DNA from: JAWXTP01 sp044433415
Lineage (GTDB): Bacteria > Bacteroidota > Bacteroidia > Bacteroidales > Rikenellaceae
Direction of reading: 5' to 3'
Assembly (NCBI GenBank): GCA_044433415.1
Contig: JAWXTP010000068.1
Span: 1-15,215 of the forward strand
DNA length: 15,215 nt
Shown: positions 7,214 to 15,018 of the stretch, in pieces
How the letters are laid out: each line of letters starts with the position of its first letter
How positions within the stretch are numbered: position 1 is the stretch's first letter
Notes under the pieces: model-generated
The model's input: the letters and a program-made list of their open reading frames with translations, nothing else
Databases searched by the model: none
Told to the model about the DNA's origin: nothing
Program-made: the position numbers and the translations under genes

Positions 7214-7230
7214 GATTACGTATTTAATAT

Positions 7231-8883
7231 TTAATTTAAAATTTCATTATAAACCTGTGTATCTAAGAGAATAGATTTTGCTAACTCGATACCTTCATCA
7301 TATTTAATCAGATATTCTATTGAACCTTTAGCATAATGATGAGACTTAATAATCATATTTACCATATATCTTTCTATTATTTCTCTATCTTCATCTAACA
7401 ATCTATTGTTATCAACTTTAATCTTAGCCTTAATCTGTTCAATATAAGGTAAGATTTCCTCATAGTGACCTTCACTTTTCGCACTTTTTATAAGTTTATT
7501 TAAGTTAGCTTCCGACTCATAGTTATAATTGATTTCTTTTGTTTCAAGATACTTTTTAAAATCACTCCAATCTTTATCAGTCAATTTAAAAGTATCAATA
7601 TCGGGCACTTCATCATGCTTAGCATAATAATCATATACAAAATCATCCTGATAACCTGTAACATACAAGAAAGAATAAAAACGACTCATAGCATCAGGCT
7701 TTAACAAAGAATCAGGCATAATTCCGCCTCCATCATAAACCTTACGTCCTTTAAGAGTTGTAAATTCTGTTCTTAAAGAATCTGGAACTGCCCCTGCACG
7801 ACCATCTTTATCTTTGTGAAAATAATCTAATGCTTGAATACAACGTCCACTAGGAATATAATATTTTGCTATCGTTATTTTTATTGATGAGTCATAACCT
7901 ACACTCATAGTAGATTGTACCAATCCTTTTCCAAATGTTCGTTGACCTAAGATAACACCTCTATCTAAGTCTTGTATAGCTCCTGCTACAATTTCACTAG
8001 CCGAAGCCGAATTTTTATTAACCATTACAGCCAACGGAATATCTGGTAATATTGGAGCTTGCTGAGTGTAATAGGTATCCTTTTTCAAAAAGCCTTCACG
8101 ACCTTTAACTTCAACAACCTTGCTTCCTTTAGGCACAAAGTAAGATAAAATCTTAACAGCCTCTGTTAACACACCACCACCATTCGAACGCAAGTCAAGA
8201 ATAAGAGCTTTCATGCCTTGATTTTTTAAATCCAAAATAGCTGATTTAACCTCTTCTGAGCAATTCTCCGAGAAAGTAGTTAGTGAAACATACCCCACAC
8301 TATCACTTAGTAAAGCATAATAATCAACAGCAGGTATAGATATTAACTGTCTTTTAATAGTTAATGTATCTCTACGTGTAGTGTCTTTTGATGGAGCTAT
8401 TACCATTTCTAAAGTTGAACCTGGATCACCCTTCATAAGATTACTAACCTCATCAAGTGGCTTGTTCTTCACATCTATACCGTCAATAACTAGAATCTTA
8501 TCTCCTGCTCGTAAACCTGCTTTATCTGCTGGTTGCCCCTCATAAACCTCTGCTATTTGTGTAGCTGTAGAATCACTATAGTGACGACGAATTAAAGAAC
8601 CTAACCCACCATATTTACCTGACACCGAGATTTTAAATTGCTTAGCAGCTTCAGCGTCATAATACTCCGTGTAAGGATCTAGACCTGTAAGCATAGCTTC
8701 AATAGCAGTATTTATCACTTCATCAGTATCAACAGTATCAGCATAATTTAATAACACACTATTATATACATTAAAAAACAATTCTAAGTTTTTGCCGTCT
8801 TTATAATCGTTATTCTGAGCCTTTAACGATTCTCCACATAACAAAGCGAGAAAAGTTATTACAAATATTCTATATTTAAACAT
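7231..8883 (-). CDS. S41-family C-terminal processing peptidase with PDZ domain
   Basis: It is a periplasmic serine protease that trims or degrades envelope proteins from the C-terminus. I start it at the ATG at 8883, giving 550 residues with a clear signal peptide (MFKYRIFVITFLALLCGES). The longer frame opens with TTG at 8925 and adds 14 polar residues in front of that peptide. In the numbering from 8925, a PDZ domain spans about residues 100-190 (YGGLGSLI through AGDKILVIDG). The catalytic Ser308 lies in NSASASEIVAGA, and Lys333 in RTFGKGLVQ, exactly 25 residues later as in CtpA-type enzymes. The long C-terminal part, after about residue 395, is a helical charged domain typical of Bacteroidota members. 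It follows the two-helix membrane protein gene and lies 47 bases before the lipoprotein gene. Confidence 0.92.
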   Translation of the reverse strand: MFKYRIFVITFLALLCGESLKAQNNDYKDGKNLELFFNVYNSVLLNYADTVDTDEVINTAIEAMLTGLDPYTEYYDAEAAKQFKISVSGKYGGLGSLIRRHYSDSTATQIAEVYEGQPADKAGLRAGDKILVIDGIDVKNKPLDEVSNLMKGDPGSTLEMVIAPSKDTTRRDTLTIKRQLISIPAVDYYALLSDSVGYVSLTTFSENCSEEVKSAILDLKNQGMKALILDLRSNGGGVLTEAVKILSYFVPKGSKVVEVKGREGFLKKDTYYTQQAPILPDIPLAVMVNKNSASASEIVAGAIQDLDRGVILGQRTFGKGLVQSTMSVGYDSSIKITIAKYYIPSGRCIQALDYFHKDKDGRAGAVPDSLRTEFTTLKGRKVYDGGGIMPDSLLKPDAMSRFYSFLYVTGYQDDFVYDYYAKHDEVPDIDTFKLTDKDWSDFKKYLETKEINYNYESEANLNKLIKSAKSEGHYEEILPYIEQIKAKIKVDNNRLLDEDREIIERYMVNMIIKSHHYAKGSIEYLIKYDEGIELAKSILLDTQVYNEILN

Positions 8884-8925
8884 TCTATAATTACTTAAAT
8901 GATATGAATAAACCCTTACTTTCAA

Positions 8926-9384
8926 TTAATTTTTATTAATTAAATTTGATTGAATTCTATATGCAGCTATAGTTACTTGTTTTCTATTACCTGTAAGAGT
9001 TTTTTTAACTGCATCATATTCGATTTCGTCTTCAAACAGCATGTTTAACTTTTTAAATAAGCCTACAGCTTTAAAAACCGTAACATCGCCATTTGTAGAA
9101 ACTACAGTGAAGCCTAACATTTTCATAACCTCAAAAATTGTTTCTTCTCTACCCTCAGTATCAGCAGTAAACTCACGAGTTGTATAACCAATAATAGGGT
9201 GTACCGCACTTAATAACACTATCAGCCCTAACATTAACAAGCCGCTATTTGTTTGTAGCATCAACTTCAAAGTCTGAAAATCCATTGCTAATGTTCCTGT
9301 TGCAGACATAACAACAAAGATTAAGATGTAAAGCACTGTTAAAAAAACAAAGTATTTTATTGCTCTAATTGCGTAACGTTTCAT
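8926..9384 (-). CDS. Two-helix inner-membrane protein of unknown function
   Basis: I do not recognise a named family. The 152-residue product has a basic N-terminus (MKRYAIRAIKYF), two membrane helices at about residues 11-33 and 47-69, and then a soluble domain of about 80 residues. That domain holds ADTEGREETIFEVMKMLGF, TVFKAVGLFKKL and a conserved-looking EDEIEYDAVKKTLTG. The layout resembles small membrane proteins found upstream of envelope proteases, and its position directly before the S41 peptidase suggests a link to it, which is inferred. It is the first gene of the five-gene minus-strand set. I found no exact TAnnTTTG box in front; the nearest is TAAGTTTT about 45 bases upstream. 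Confidence 0.75.
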   Translation of the reverse strand: MKRYAIRAIKYFVFLTVLYILIFVVMSATGTLAMDFQTLKLMLQTNSGLLMLGLIVLLSAVHPIIGYTTREFTADTEGREETIFEVMKMLGFTVVSTNGDVTVFKAVGLFKKLNMLFEDEIEYDAVKKTLTGNRKQVTIAAYRIQSNLINKN

Positions 9385-9393
9385 AATAAATAT

Positions 9394-9401
9394 TAATTTT
9401 G
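9394..9401 (+). promoter_or_regulatory. Candidate -7 box for comF
   Basis: TAATTTTG matches the Bacteroidota -7 consensus exactly, with a TTG at 9369-9371 as a weak -33 candidate. It begins about ten bases from the start of the divergent membrane-protein gene and would give a leader of about 130 bases. Confidence 0.45.
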
Positions 9402-9450
9402 TATGTAGTTTTAACTAATATAACTGAAAAACTTAATTTTTATTTTAGAG

Positions 9451-9512
9451 AACTTCTAAAAACTCACCTAAATGTGAGTTCTAATAATTGGTTTTATTCA
9501 ATTTTAGAAGTT
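9451..9512 (+). promoter_or_regulatory. Nested inverted repeat in the comF leader
   Basis: AACTTCTAAAA (9451-9461) is the exact reverse complement of TTTTAGAAGTT (9502-9512). Inside it AACTCAC (9461-9467) pairs with GTGAGTT (9474-9480); the two stems share base 9461. Folded in the comF message this would hide the first TTG (9488) and leave the TTG at 9536 free. It may equally be a protein-binding site between divergent genes. Confidence 0.55.
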
Positions 9513-9535
9513 CACTTAATTTAACAGTCAATATT

Positions 9536-10237
9536 TTGAATCTTTTTTCGACGATAAAGATACTGTTTTTTCCCGAATTATGTATATGTTGTGGGAGAAA
9601 ACTTCTAAAAAGTGAATATTCTCTATGTATTCACTGCATAATTGATGCCCCTTTCACTAAAGATTGGCTTACAAAAGAGAATAAATTATTCATTAAAATA
9701 TGTGATCGAACTCTTATAGAGAACGGCTGTGCTATATTTGAGTATCACAAAGGTAGCCAATACAGTAAAATGATTCATAACATAAAATTCAAACACGAAA
9801 AGAAGGCGGCACTTGATTTGGGTTACTTAATTGGAAATAAATTATACGCTGAGGCTGAATGGATAAAAGATATTGACCTTATCCTTCCTGTACCCTTACA
9901 TAAATACAGAAAATATTCACGTGGCTACAATCAATCCGAAGAGCTTAGCCGTGGTTTAAACCACAGCTTCAACAAAGAAATTGATATAACATCGGTTATT
10001 AGACACAAAAGACGTAAACCTCAAGTTAAAACTTCCAGCTACGATGAAAGATGGGAAAATACAAAAGATTTATTTCATGTTGTTGCCCCTGAAAAACTTG
10101 AAGGCAAACATATATTAATAGTTGATGATGTTGTAACTACAGGAGCTACAACAATTTCTCTTATAGAAACTATAAAAGCGGCAGCAGCTGATGTTAAAAT
10201 TTCGGTTTTAGCATTAAGTTCAACAAGAAAAAGCTAA
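9536..10237 (+). CDS. comF: ComF-family phosphoribosyltransferase-like protein
   Basis: ComF proteins take part in natural transformation; they have a zinc finger followed by a phosphoribosyltransferase fold. With the TTG start at 9536 the protein has 233 residues and begins MNLFSTIKILFFPELCICCG, which fits the family N-terminus. Zinc-ligand pairs are Cys16/Cys19 and Cys31/Cys34. The block LPVPLHKYRKYSRGYNQSEE (117-136) and the PRPP loop ILIVDDVVTTGATT (193-206, Asp197-Asp198) are both intact. No ATG exists before the middle of the protein. The frame can also open at TTG 9488, adding 16 residues. A candidate -7 box and a nested inverted repeat lie upstream. The gene lies about 215 bases before guaA, which has its own promoter. 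Other competence genes are not in the window. Confidence 0.88.
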   Translation: MNLFSTIKILFFPELCICCGRKLLKSEYSLCIHCIIDAPFTKDWLTKENKLFIKICDRTLIENGCAIFEYHKGSQYSKMIHNIKFKHEKKAALDLGYLIGNKLYAEAEWIKDIDLILPVPLHKYRKYSRGYNQSEELSRGLNHSFNKEIDITSVIRHKRRKPQVKTSSYDERWENTKDLFHVVAPEKLEGKHILIVDDVVTTGATTISLIETIKAAAADVKISVLALSSTRKS

Positions 10238-10319
10238 GTTCTTTTTGCCATCTAAGAAAGTTCTAGACAAACACTTATTTTTAATAGTTTACAAATAATG
10301 AAAATCCAAATAAAATTCG

Positions 10320-10327
10320 TACCTTTG
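10320..10327 (+). promoter_or_regulatory. -7 box of the guaA promoter
   Basis: TACCTTTG followed by C fits the Bacteroidota -7 consensus very well. Transcription would start near 10334 and give a leader of about 120 bases. A -33 box at the usual spacing is not obvious. Confidence 0.75.
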
Positions 10328-10343
10328 CACTTTGTTACTACAC

Positions 10344-10371
10344 AAGTATTGCTATTTGTTAGCTGATACTT
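10344..10371 (+). promoter_or_regulatory. Leader hairpin upstream of guaA
   Basis: AAGTAT pairs with ATACTT and, inside, GCTA pairs with TAGC around TTTGT, with a small internal loop between the two stems. It would form about ten bases after the predicted transcript start. It may stabilise the 5' end or take part in control of guaA. There is no T-run, so it is not a terminator, and I see no purine-riboswitch core. Confidence 0.5.
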
Positions 10372-10452
10372 TTAGGAGTTAAATTATCCAAGGAAACTTC
10401 TAAAAATTGGATTTTAACGATTTAAAATGTTTACAATTTTATAAATATAAAT

Positions 10453-11982
10453 ATGCAAGAAAAAATATTAATTTTAGACTTTGGGTCGCAATACACTCAA
10501 CTTATAGCACGTCGTGTTAGAGAGCTGAATGTATATTGTGAGATTCATCCTTTCTCTAAAGTGCCTAAATTAGATGACTCTATCAAAGGTGTTATTTTAT
10601 CGGGTAGTCCTTCGAGTGTAAGAGATGAGAAAGCTCCACAAGTTGACTTATCAGCTATTAAAGGCAAACTTCCTTTATTAGGAGTATGTTACGGAGCTCA
10701 ATATTTAGCTCACAATTTTGGTGGAGAGGTTGCTCCTTCTAATAGTCGTGAATATGGTCGTGCTATGCTTACAAAAGTTATAGACAACGACCCTCTTATT
10801 GCAACTATGAGCAAAACATCTCAAGTTTGGATGTCGCATGGTGATACTATTGCACGCATTCCTGAGTCTTATAAAATTATTGCTAGTACTGAAGATGTAG
10901 CTGTTGCTGCTTTCCACATTGAGGGAGAACAAAGTTGGGGTATTCAATTCCACCCTGAAGTTTACCACTCTACAGAAGGTAAACAACTTATCAAATCTTT
11001 TGTTTGTGATGTTTGTGGTTGTACAGGCGACTGGACTCCTGCATCTTTCGTAGAAAACTGTGTTACTGAGCTTAAGGCACAACTTAAAGACGACAAAGTA
11101 ATCTTAGGTCTTTCTGGTGGTGTTGACTCTTCTGTTGCTGCTGAGCTACTACACCGTGCTATTGGAGATAATCTTGTATGTATCTTTGTAGATATGGGTC
11201 TTTTACGTAAAAACGAATTTGAAGAGGTTCTTGTTTCTTATGAAACTATGGGTCTTAACGTTATTGGCGTAAGAGCTGGAGATAAATTTTTATCAGACCT
11301 TAAAGGTGTTACTGATCCTGAGGGAAAACGTAAAATCATAGGTCGTGACTTCATTGAAGTATTTGATGCTGAGGCTCAAAAAATCACTGATGCAAGATGG
11401 TTAGCTCAAGGTACTATCTACCCTGACGTTATCGAGAGTGTTTCTGTGAATGGCCCTTCAGTAACTATCAAATCTCACCACAATGTAGGTGGTCTTCCTG
11501 AGAAGATGAACCTTAAAATCGTTGAGCCTTTACGTCTTTTATTCAAAGATGAGGTTCGTCGTATAGGTCGTGAAATGCAAGTACCTGAAAATATCCTAAG
11601 CCGTCACCCTTTCCCAGGTCCTGGTCTTGGTATTAGAATTTTAGGTGAGGTTACAGCTGAGAAAGTAGAGATTCTTCAAAATGCTGATAGAATTTTCATT
11701 GACTCTCTTAAAGAAAGCGGTCTTTATGATGATGTATGGCAAGCAGGCGTTATGTTACTTCCAGTTCAAAGTGTTGGAGTAATGGGTGACGAAAGAACTT
11801 ACGAAAGTTGTGTAGCTTTGAGAGCGGTAACATCTACTGATGGTATGACAGCTGACTGGGTTCACCTTCCTTATGAGTTCTTAGCTAAAGTTTCTAACGA
11901 GATTATCAATAAAGTTAGAGGTATCAATAGAGTAGTTTATGACATTAGCTCTAAACCACCAGCAACTATTGAGTGGGAATAG
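10453..11982 (+). CDS. guaA: GMP synthase (glutamine-hydrolysing)
   Basis: It makes GMP from XMP, ATP and glutamine, the last step of guanine-nucleotide synthesis in the cytoplasm. The 509-residue protein is full length. The N-terminal class I amidotransferase has the triad Cys79 (GVCYGAQYLAH), His167 and Glu169 (QFHPEV). The ATP-pyrophosphatase P-loop is LSGGVDSSVAAELL (220-233). The XMP-binding C-terminal domain carries HPFPGPGLGIRILGE and ends KPPATIEWE, as expected. It starts at the ATG at 10453; ATG is clear but no strong Shine-Dalgarno site is seen. It has its own promoter and terminator and is probably monocistronic. Arginine is mostly coded by CGT and the gene is less AT-rich than its neighbours, as is common for well-expressed housekeeping genes. 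Confidence 0.98.
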   Translation: MQEKILILDFGSQYTQLIARRVRELNVYCEIHPFSKVPKLDDSIKGVILSGSPSSVRDEKAPQVDLSAIKGKLPLLGVCYGAQYLAHNFGGEVAPSNSREYGRAMLTKVIDNDPLIATMSKTSQVWMSHGDTIARIPESYKIIASTEDVAVAAFHIEGEQSWGIQFHPEVYHSTEGKQLIKSFVCDVCGCTGDWTPASFVENCVTELKAQLKDDKVILGLSGGVDSSVAAELLHRAIGDNLVCIFVDMGLLRKNEFEEVLVSYETMGLNVIGVRAGDKFLSDLKGVTDPEGKRKIIGRDFIEVFDAEAQKITDARWLAQGTIYPDVIESVSVNGPSVTIKSHHNVGGLPEKMNLKIVEPLRLLFKDEVRRIGREMQVPENILSRHPFPGPGLGIRILGEVTAEKVEILQNADRIFIDSLKESGLYDDVWQAGVMLLPVQSVGVMGDERTYESCVALRAVTSTDGMTADWVHLPYEFLAKVSNEIINKVRGINRVVYDISSKPPATIEWE

Positions 11983-11995
11983 TATTCATATAAAT

Positions 11996-12032
11996 AAAAA
12001 ACTTCTCAGGTTTATATCTGAGAAGTTTTTTT
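11996..12032 (+). terminator. Bidirectional intrinsic terminator between guaA and the propeller genes
   Basis: ACTTCTCAG (12001-12009) pairs with CTGAGAAGT (12018-12026) around an eight-base loop, with an A-run before and a run of seven T after. It can stop both guaA and the convergent minus-strand lipoprotein gene that ends at 12067. Confidence 0.9.
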
Positions 12033-12066
12033 ATGGGGAGCTCTAAAATTCCTTTATGTGATTTCC

Positions 12067-13224
12067 TTATTTTAATTTACCTATCATTATAACGGCATTA
12101 CCTTCTTCGTCCAAACTTGAAAGTAAGTTATCTATACGTTTGCGTGTTGCAGAACTCATATCAGCCTTTTGTTCATCTGAGATATTTTCTAGCTTTTCTT
12201 TCAAAATTACAGCATCATTAAATGCTGTTGCAAAATAACCATCTTTATATGTTGTTGTTGTCGCGACATTCACACCTATAAAATCATTAAATAACTTAAA
12301 ATAACCTCCTGTTAGATTTTTTTTATTTACAAATATACCACCTTTAAGCACATTTACCGATATACTATTTTTAACCATTTTAAATTCAACAATAGTTGTT
12401 ATTATATGCTTTGGCGTTACAATATATCTTTTACTATGTGCATCACCATTAAAACCTTCCAGTTCCTTAAGATGATTCACATTTAAAACAAAAACAGGTT
12501 GTAGTGTATTATTGGCCTGATTTATCTTGCATAAAGTATCTGGTTTATTATTAAAGTTAGGTCTTGATATATAGACCTCACCATTAATATCATTCATTTG
12601 CCCTCCTGTATTAGTTTTATTTTCATCTAATGAACTAATTTCAGCTATTTCATTTCCATCAAAATCTTGTTTCCATAGCATATCCTTATAAGTAGATGAT
12701 ACAGTGATAACTTTACTTTTTTCATCTATTTTAAATAAAACCAATCCATTATTAGTATCTTTTGCTAGAGGCACTACTCCTATAAACTTACCATTTAAAT
12801 CATATTTATATATTTCATTTCCTTTAGCTGACAAATAAATAACCTTATCTGCTTCGCTTATACAACAATCATTAATACTAGTATACTCACCATGACCATT
12901 ACCTTTATCGCCAATATCACAGATATGTTTTCCTGACTTTCTATTAAATAACATTAGTTTACCTTTAAAATCTGGAACCACTAAATAATTTTCTGATAAA
13001 AAGAAATTATAACCTTGCCCAAATTTCGCACTGTGGCTCAAGTCTGAATCCAACTGAATAATTTCTATATCTTCAATTAATTCTGATAATGGCAATAAAA
13101 TAGAGTCCTTCAAATCTTTTGTATTAACGGTTATAAAGCCGTTTTCCTCAGTAGCTACAACTACTCCTTGCTCTTGGCATGATAATAAAATCAATCCAAA
13201 TAATAACAAATAAATCTTTTTCAT
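12067..13224 (-). CDS. Six-bladed beta-propeller lipoprotein, downstream paralog
   Basis: The 385-residue product starts at the ATG at 13224 with a lipoprotein signal (LLLFGLILLSC, lipidated Cys16). A frame opening at TTG 13260 would add 12 residues and spoil the signal. The block LFNRKSGKHICDIGDKGNGH (92-111) followed by GEY, and the C-terminal AVIMIGKLK, are typical of Bacteroidota six-bladed beta-propeller lipoproteins (the DUF5128/DUF4934 group). The NHL-like strands repeat through the protein. In the family no enzymatic activity is established; binding at the cell surface or in the periplasm is assumed. It is the second of two tandem paralogs and has its own -7 box. No SusC/SusD pair or regulator lies nearby. 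Confidence 0.88.
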   Translation of the reverse strand: MKKIYLLLFGLILLSCQEQGVVVATEENGFITVNTKDLKDSILLPLSELIEDIEIIQLDSDLSHSAKFGQGYNFFLSENYLVVPDFKGKLMLFNRKSGKHICDIGDKGNGHGEYTSINDCCISEADKVIYLSAKGNEIYKYDLNGKFIGVVPLAKDTNNGLVLFKIDEKSKVITVSSTYKDMLWKQDFDGNEIAEISSLDENKTNTGGQMNDINGEVYISRPNFNNKPDTLCKINQANNTLQPVFVLNVNHLKELEGFNGDAHSKRYIVTPKHIITTIVEFKMVKNSISVNVLKGGIFVNKKNLTGGYFKLFNDFIGVNVATTTTYKDGYFATAFNDAVILKEKLENISDEQKADMSSATRKRIDNLLSSLDEEGNAVIMIGKLK

Positions 13225-13273
13225 TTTTTTAAGTTTTTTACAATTAAATATTAAAACCAATATACATATTGTA

Positions 13274-13281
13274 CAAAGATA
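13274..13281 (-). promoter_or_regulatory. -7 box for the downstream propeller gene
   Basis: The minus strand reads TATCTTTG, an exact TAnnTTTG match, about 50 bases before the ATG at 13224 and past the stop of the upstream paralog. The second gene is therefore probably transcribed on its own as well as, or instead of, by read-through. Confidence 0.6.
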
Positions 13282-13316
13282 TGAATTAATTATTAAACTT
13301 AATAATTTTTTATGGA

Positions 13317-14495
13317 TTATTTTAATTTACCTATCATTACGACTGTATTTCCGTCTTCATCCAGAGTTGAAAGTAGTTCATCAATACGGTTTCGTGTTTT
13401 AGAGTTCATATTAGCTTTTTGTTCATCTGAGATGTTTTCTAGTTGTTCTATCAGCATTTGTGCATCATCATATCCAATTACAAGCATTCCTTCCTTATAG
13501 TTTACTTTTTTTCTTATATCAAGACCTATAAAGTCATTATATATTTTGAAATTCCCACCTGTTAGGTTTTCTTTATTTACAAGCACTCCTCCATCAAGTA
13601 ATTTTGAGGAGATTCTCATAGCATTACCTTCTTTTATCATTTTAAATTCAGTAATTTCTGTTATAAAACATGTAGGTGTTTCAAAATAATTTTTCTGATA
13701 CATTACACCATTATAATCTTCTGTTTCATTTAGATTACTTACATTCAAAATAAAAACAGGCTTTATTGTGTTTGTTTCAGAGTCTAATCTATATAAGGTA
13801 TCTGGTTGATTATTAAGGTTAGATATATTAACATTTATCGACTCACCATTATTATTCATTCTAACATTATAACTTTTTCTTTCTGTTTCATTTGAATAAA
13901 TATCAGCAATCTCATTTCCTTCGAAATCTTGTTTCCATAGCATTGATTTACGCATAGCACCCGAAAAAGCAGTAATAACTTTATCTCTATCATTAATACT
14001 TATTGCAATAGTTGTATGCTCATCTACATCTTTTGCTAATGGTATATTTTCCATAAATTTACCATCAAGACCATATATTTTTATTTTCGTCCAGTCTGCA
14101 AGGAGATAAACAACTCCTTCCGCTTCATTGATATGAGCATAAGAAACATTATTATACTCTCCATGTCCGTTACCTCTATCGCCAATATCACAGATATATT
14201 TTCCTGTTTTTCTATTGAACAATAGTATTTTTTTATTGTAACCTAGCATTATGATATAGTTGTCTGACATGAAAGACATACCTGTTCTTTCTAAATTGGT
14301 ACTATATTCCACATTGGATTCTAATTGTATAATTTCCAAGTCTTCAATTAATTCAGATAAAGGTACTGTTATGGTATCTTTAAGGTCTTTGGTATCGACT
14401 GTGATAAGTCCATTTTCTTCTGTGGCAATGATAACACCTGTTTGTTGGCACGAGAACGAAATCAGTGCAAGGGATAATAACAAAAATCTTTTCAT
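13317..14495 (-). CDS. Six-bladed beta-propeller lipoprotein, upstream paralog
   Basis: The 392-residue product has a lipoprotein signal (LLLSLALISFSC, lipidated Cys16) and the same layout as its neighbour. ICDIGDRGNGHGEY lies at the same positions (101-114), GLITVDTKDLKDTI and PLSELIEDLEIIQLES near the N-terminus, and VVMIGKLK at the end. By eye about half of all residues are shared with the downstream copy. The N-terminal 60 residues, the 91-114 block and the last 45 residues are best conserved, while the segments around residues 62-80 and 200-300 differ. The C-terminal tail ISDEQKANMNSKTRNRIDEL is helical and charged in both. It has its own -7 box 38 bases upstream of the ATG. Function is unknown beyond the family fold; a binding role at the envelope is inferred. 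Confidence 0.88.
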   Translation of the reverse strand: MKRFLLLSLALISFSCQQTGVIIATEENGLITVDTKDLKDTITVPLSELIEDLEIIQLESNVEYSTNLERTGMSFMSDNYIIMLGYNKKILLFNRKTGKYICDIGDRGNGHGEYNNVSYAHINEAEGVVYLLADWTKIKIYGLDGKFMENIPLAKDVDEHTTIAISINDRDKVITAFSGAMRKSMLWKQDFEGNEIADIYSNETERKSYNVRMNNNGESINVNISNLNNQPDTLYRLDSETNTIKPVFILNVSNLNETEDYNGVMYQKNYFETPTCFITEITEFKMIKEGNAMRISSKLLDGGVLVNKENLTGGNFKIYNDFIGLDIRKKVNYKEGMLVIGYDDAQMLIEQLENISDEQKANMNSKTRNRIDELLSTLDEDGNTVVMIGKLK

Positions 14496-14532
14496 ACTTC
14501 TAAGTTTTAATTACGTAAACTAAATTATTCTA

Positions 14533-14540
14533 CAAATATA
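14533..14540 (-). promoter_or_regulatory. -7 box for the upstream propeller gene
   Basis: The minus strand reads TATATTTG, an exact TAnnTTTG match. Transcription would start near 14526, which gives a leader of about 30 bases. A T-rich stretch about 20 bases upstream could serve as -33. Confidence 0.6.
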
Positions 14541-14854
14541 GATAATTATTTTTAAAAACCACGTCGTATGATTAATAAAAATTCTCATATTTGTAAAATC
14601 CAATGGTTCAAAAGTTGGTATTATAAAATCATTTATTAGTTAATAGGTTTTTGTTTTTATATTATATTATATAAACATTATTAGCATTTGTAATACATTT
14701 CACATTTACATGTTGGGAAGCCTACTAAAAATTAAATACAAGCATTCTTGCTCATTCTATGTATATTTACGCACGCGGTTACGCCACCGTGTGGAATATT
14801 AATATATCTGCTCCGCTGTGCCTTTAGTAAAATACAATGAGTCAGAAAAATCAC
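14541..14854. other. Non-coding spacer with a locally GC-richer hairpin segment
   Basis: No gene is supported here. Most of it is AT-rich low-complexity DNA. At 14768-14825 the base composition changes: CACGCGG (14772-14778) pairs with CCGTGTG (14787-14793) with one G-U wobble, followed after an AT patch by CTGCTCCGCTGTGCC. This looks like a dispersed repeat or a relic of inserted DNA, but with only one copy in the window I cannot tell. Confidence 0.5.
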
Positions 14855-14990
14855 TAATTTTGTACAGTATATAATCCAAGTAATTTGAGTATAATAAAAG
14901 AACACACTTTTGAGAAAGCTCCTTTATTATTTTTGATGGTTACCGATAATAAAAAATCCAACTGACAGTAAAGACAATTGGATTTTTTTA
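14855..14990 (+). ncRNA. Candidate short transcript of about 120 bases
   Basis: An exact -7 type box TAATTTTG (14855-14862) is followed about 90 bases later by a strong terminator hairpin (14951-14989), with no long gene between. Transcription would start near 14869. Within it, a frame opening at TTG 14885 runs to TGA at 14963-14965 and would code for 26 residues (start SIIKEHTFEKAP); its stop codon lies in the terminator loop. It may be a small RNA, a tiny protein gene, or only coincidence. No -33 box is clear. Confidence 0.3.
14951..14990. terminator. Bidirectional intrinsic terminator
   Basis: AAAAAATCCAA (14951-14961) pairs perfectly with TTGGATTTTTT (14978-14988), with further partial pairing inside the loop. 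It has T-runs in both directions. On the minus strand it lies about 30 bases past the stop codon of the right-edge gene; on the plus strand it would end the candidate short transcript. Confidence 0.85.
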
Positions 14991-15018
14991 GTCTTAGTTT
15001 AACGATAAAGATTTACTT

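Noticed and set aside
8884..8925. TTG at 8925 as the start of the S41 peptidase
   Set aside because: It adds 14 polar residues before a good signal peptide, whereas the ATG at 8883 places that peptide at the N-terminus.
10334..10452. A purine riboswitch in the guaA leader
   Set aside because: The conserved three-way junction bases and the two kissing loops are not present; only one simple two-part hairpin is seen.
10705..11082. A minus-strand frame of 125 codons inside guaA
   Set aside because: It is antisense to the conserved amidotransferase domain of guaA, and its translation shows no family features.
13225..13260. TTG at 13260 as the start of the downstream propeller gene
   Set aside because: The added residues precede a standard lipoprotein signal that begins at the ATG at 13224.
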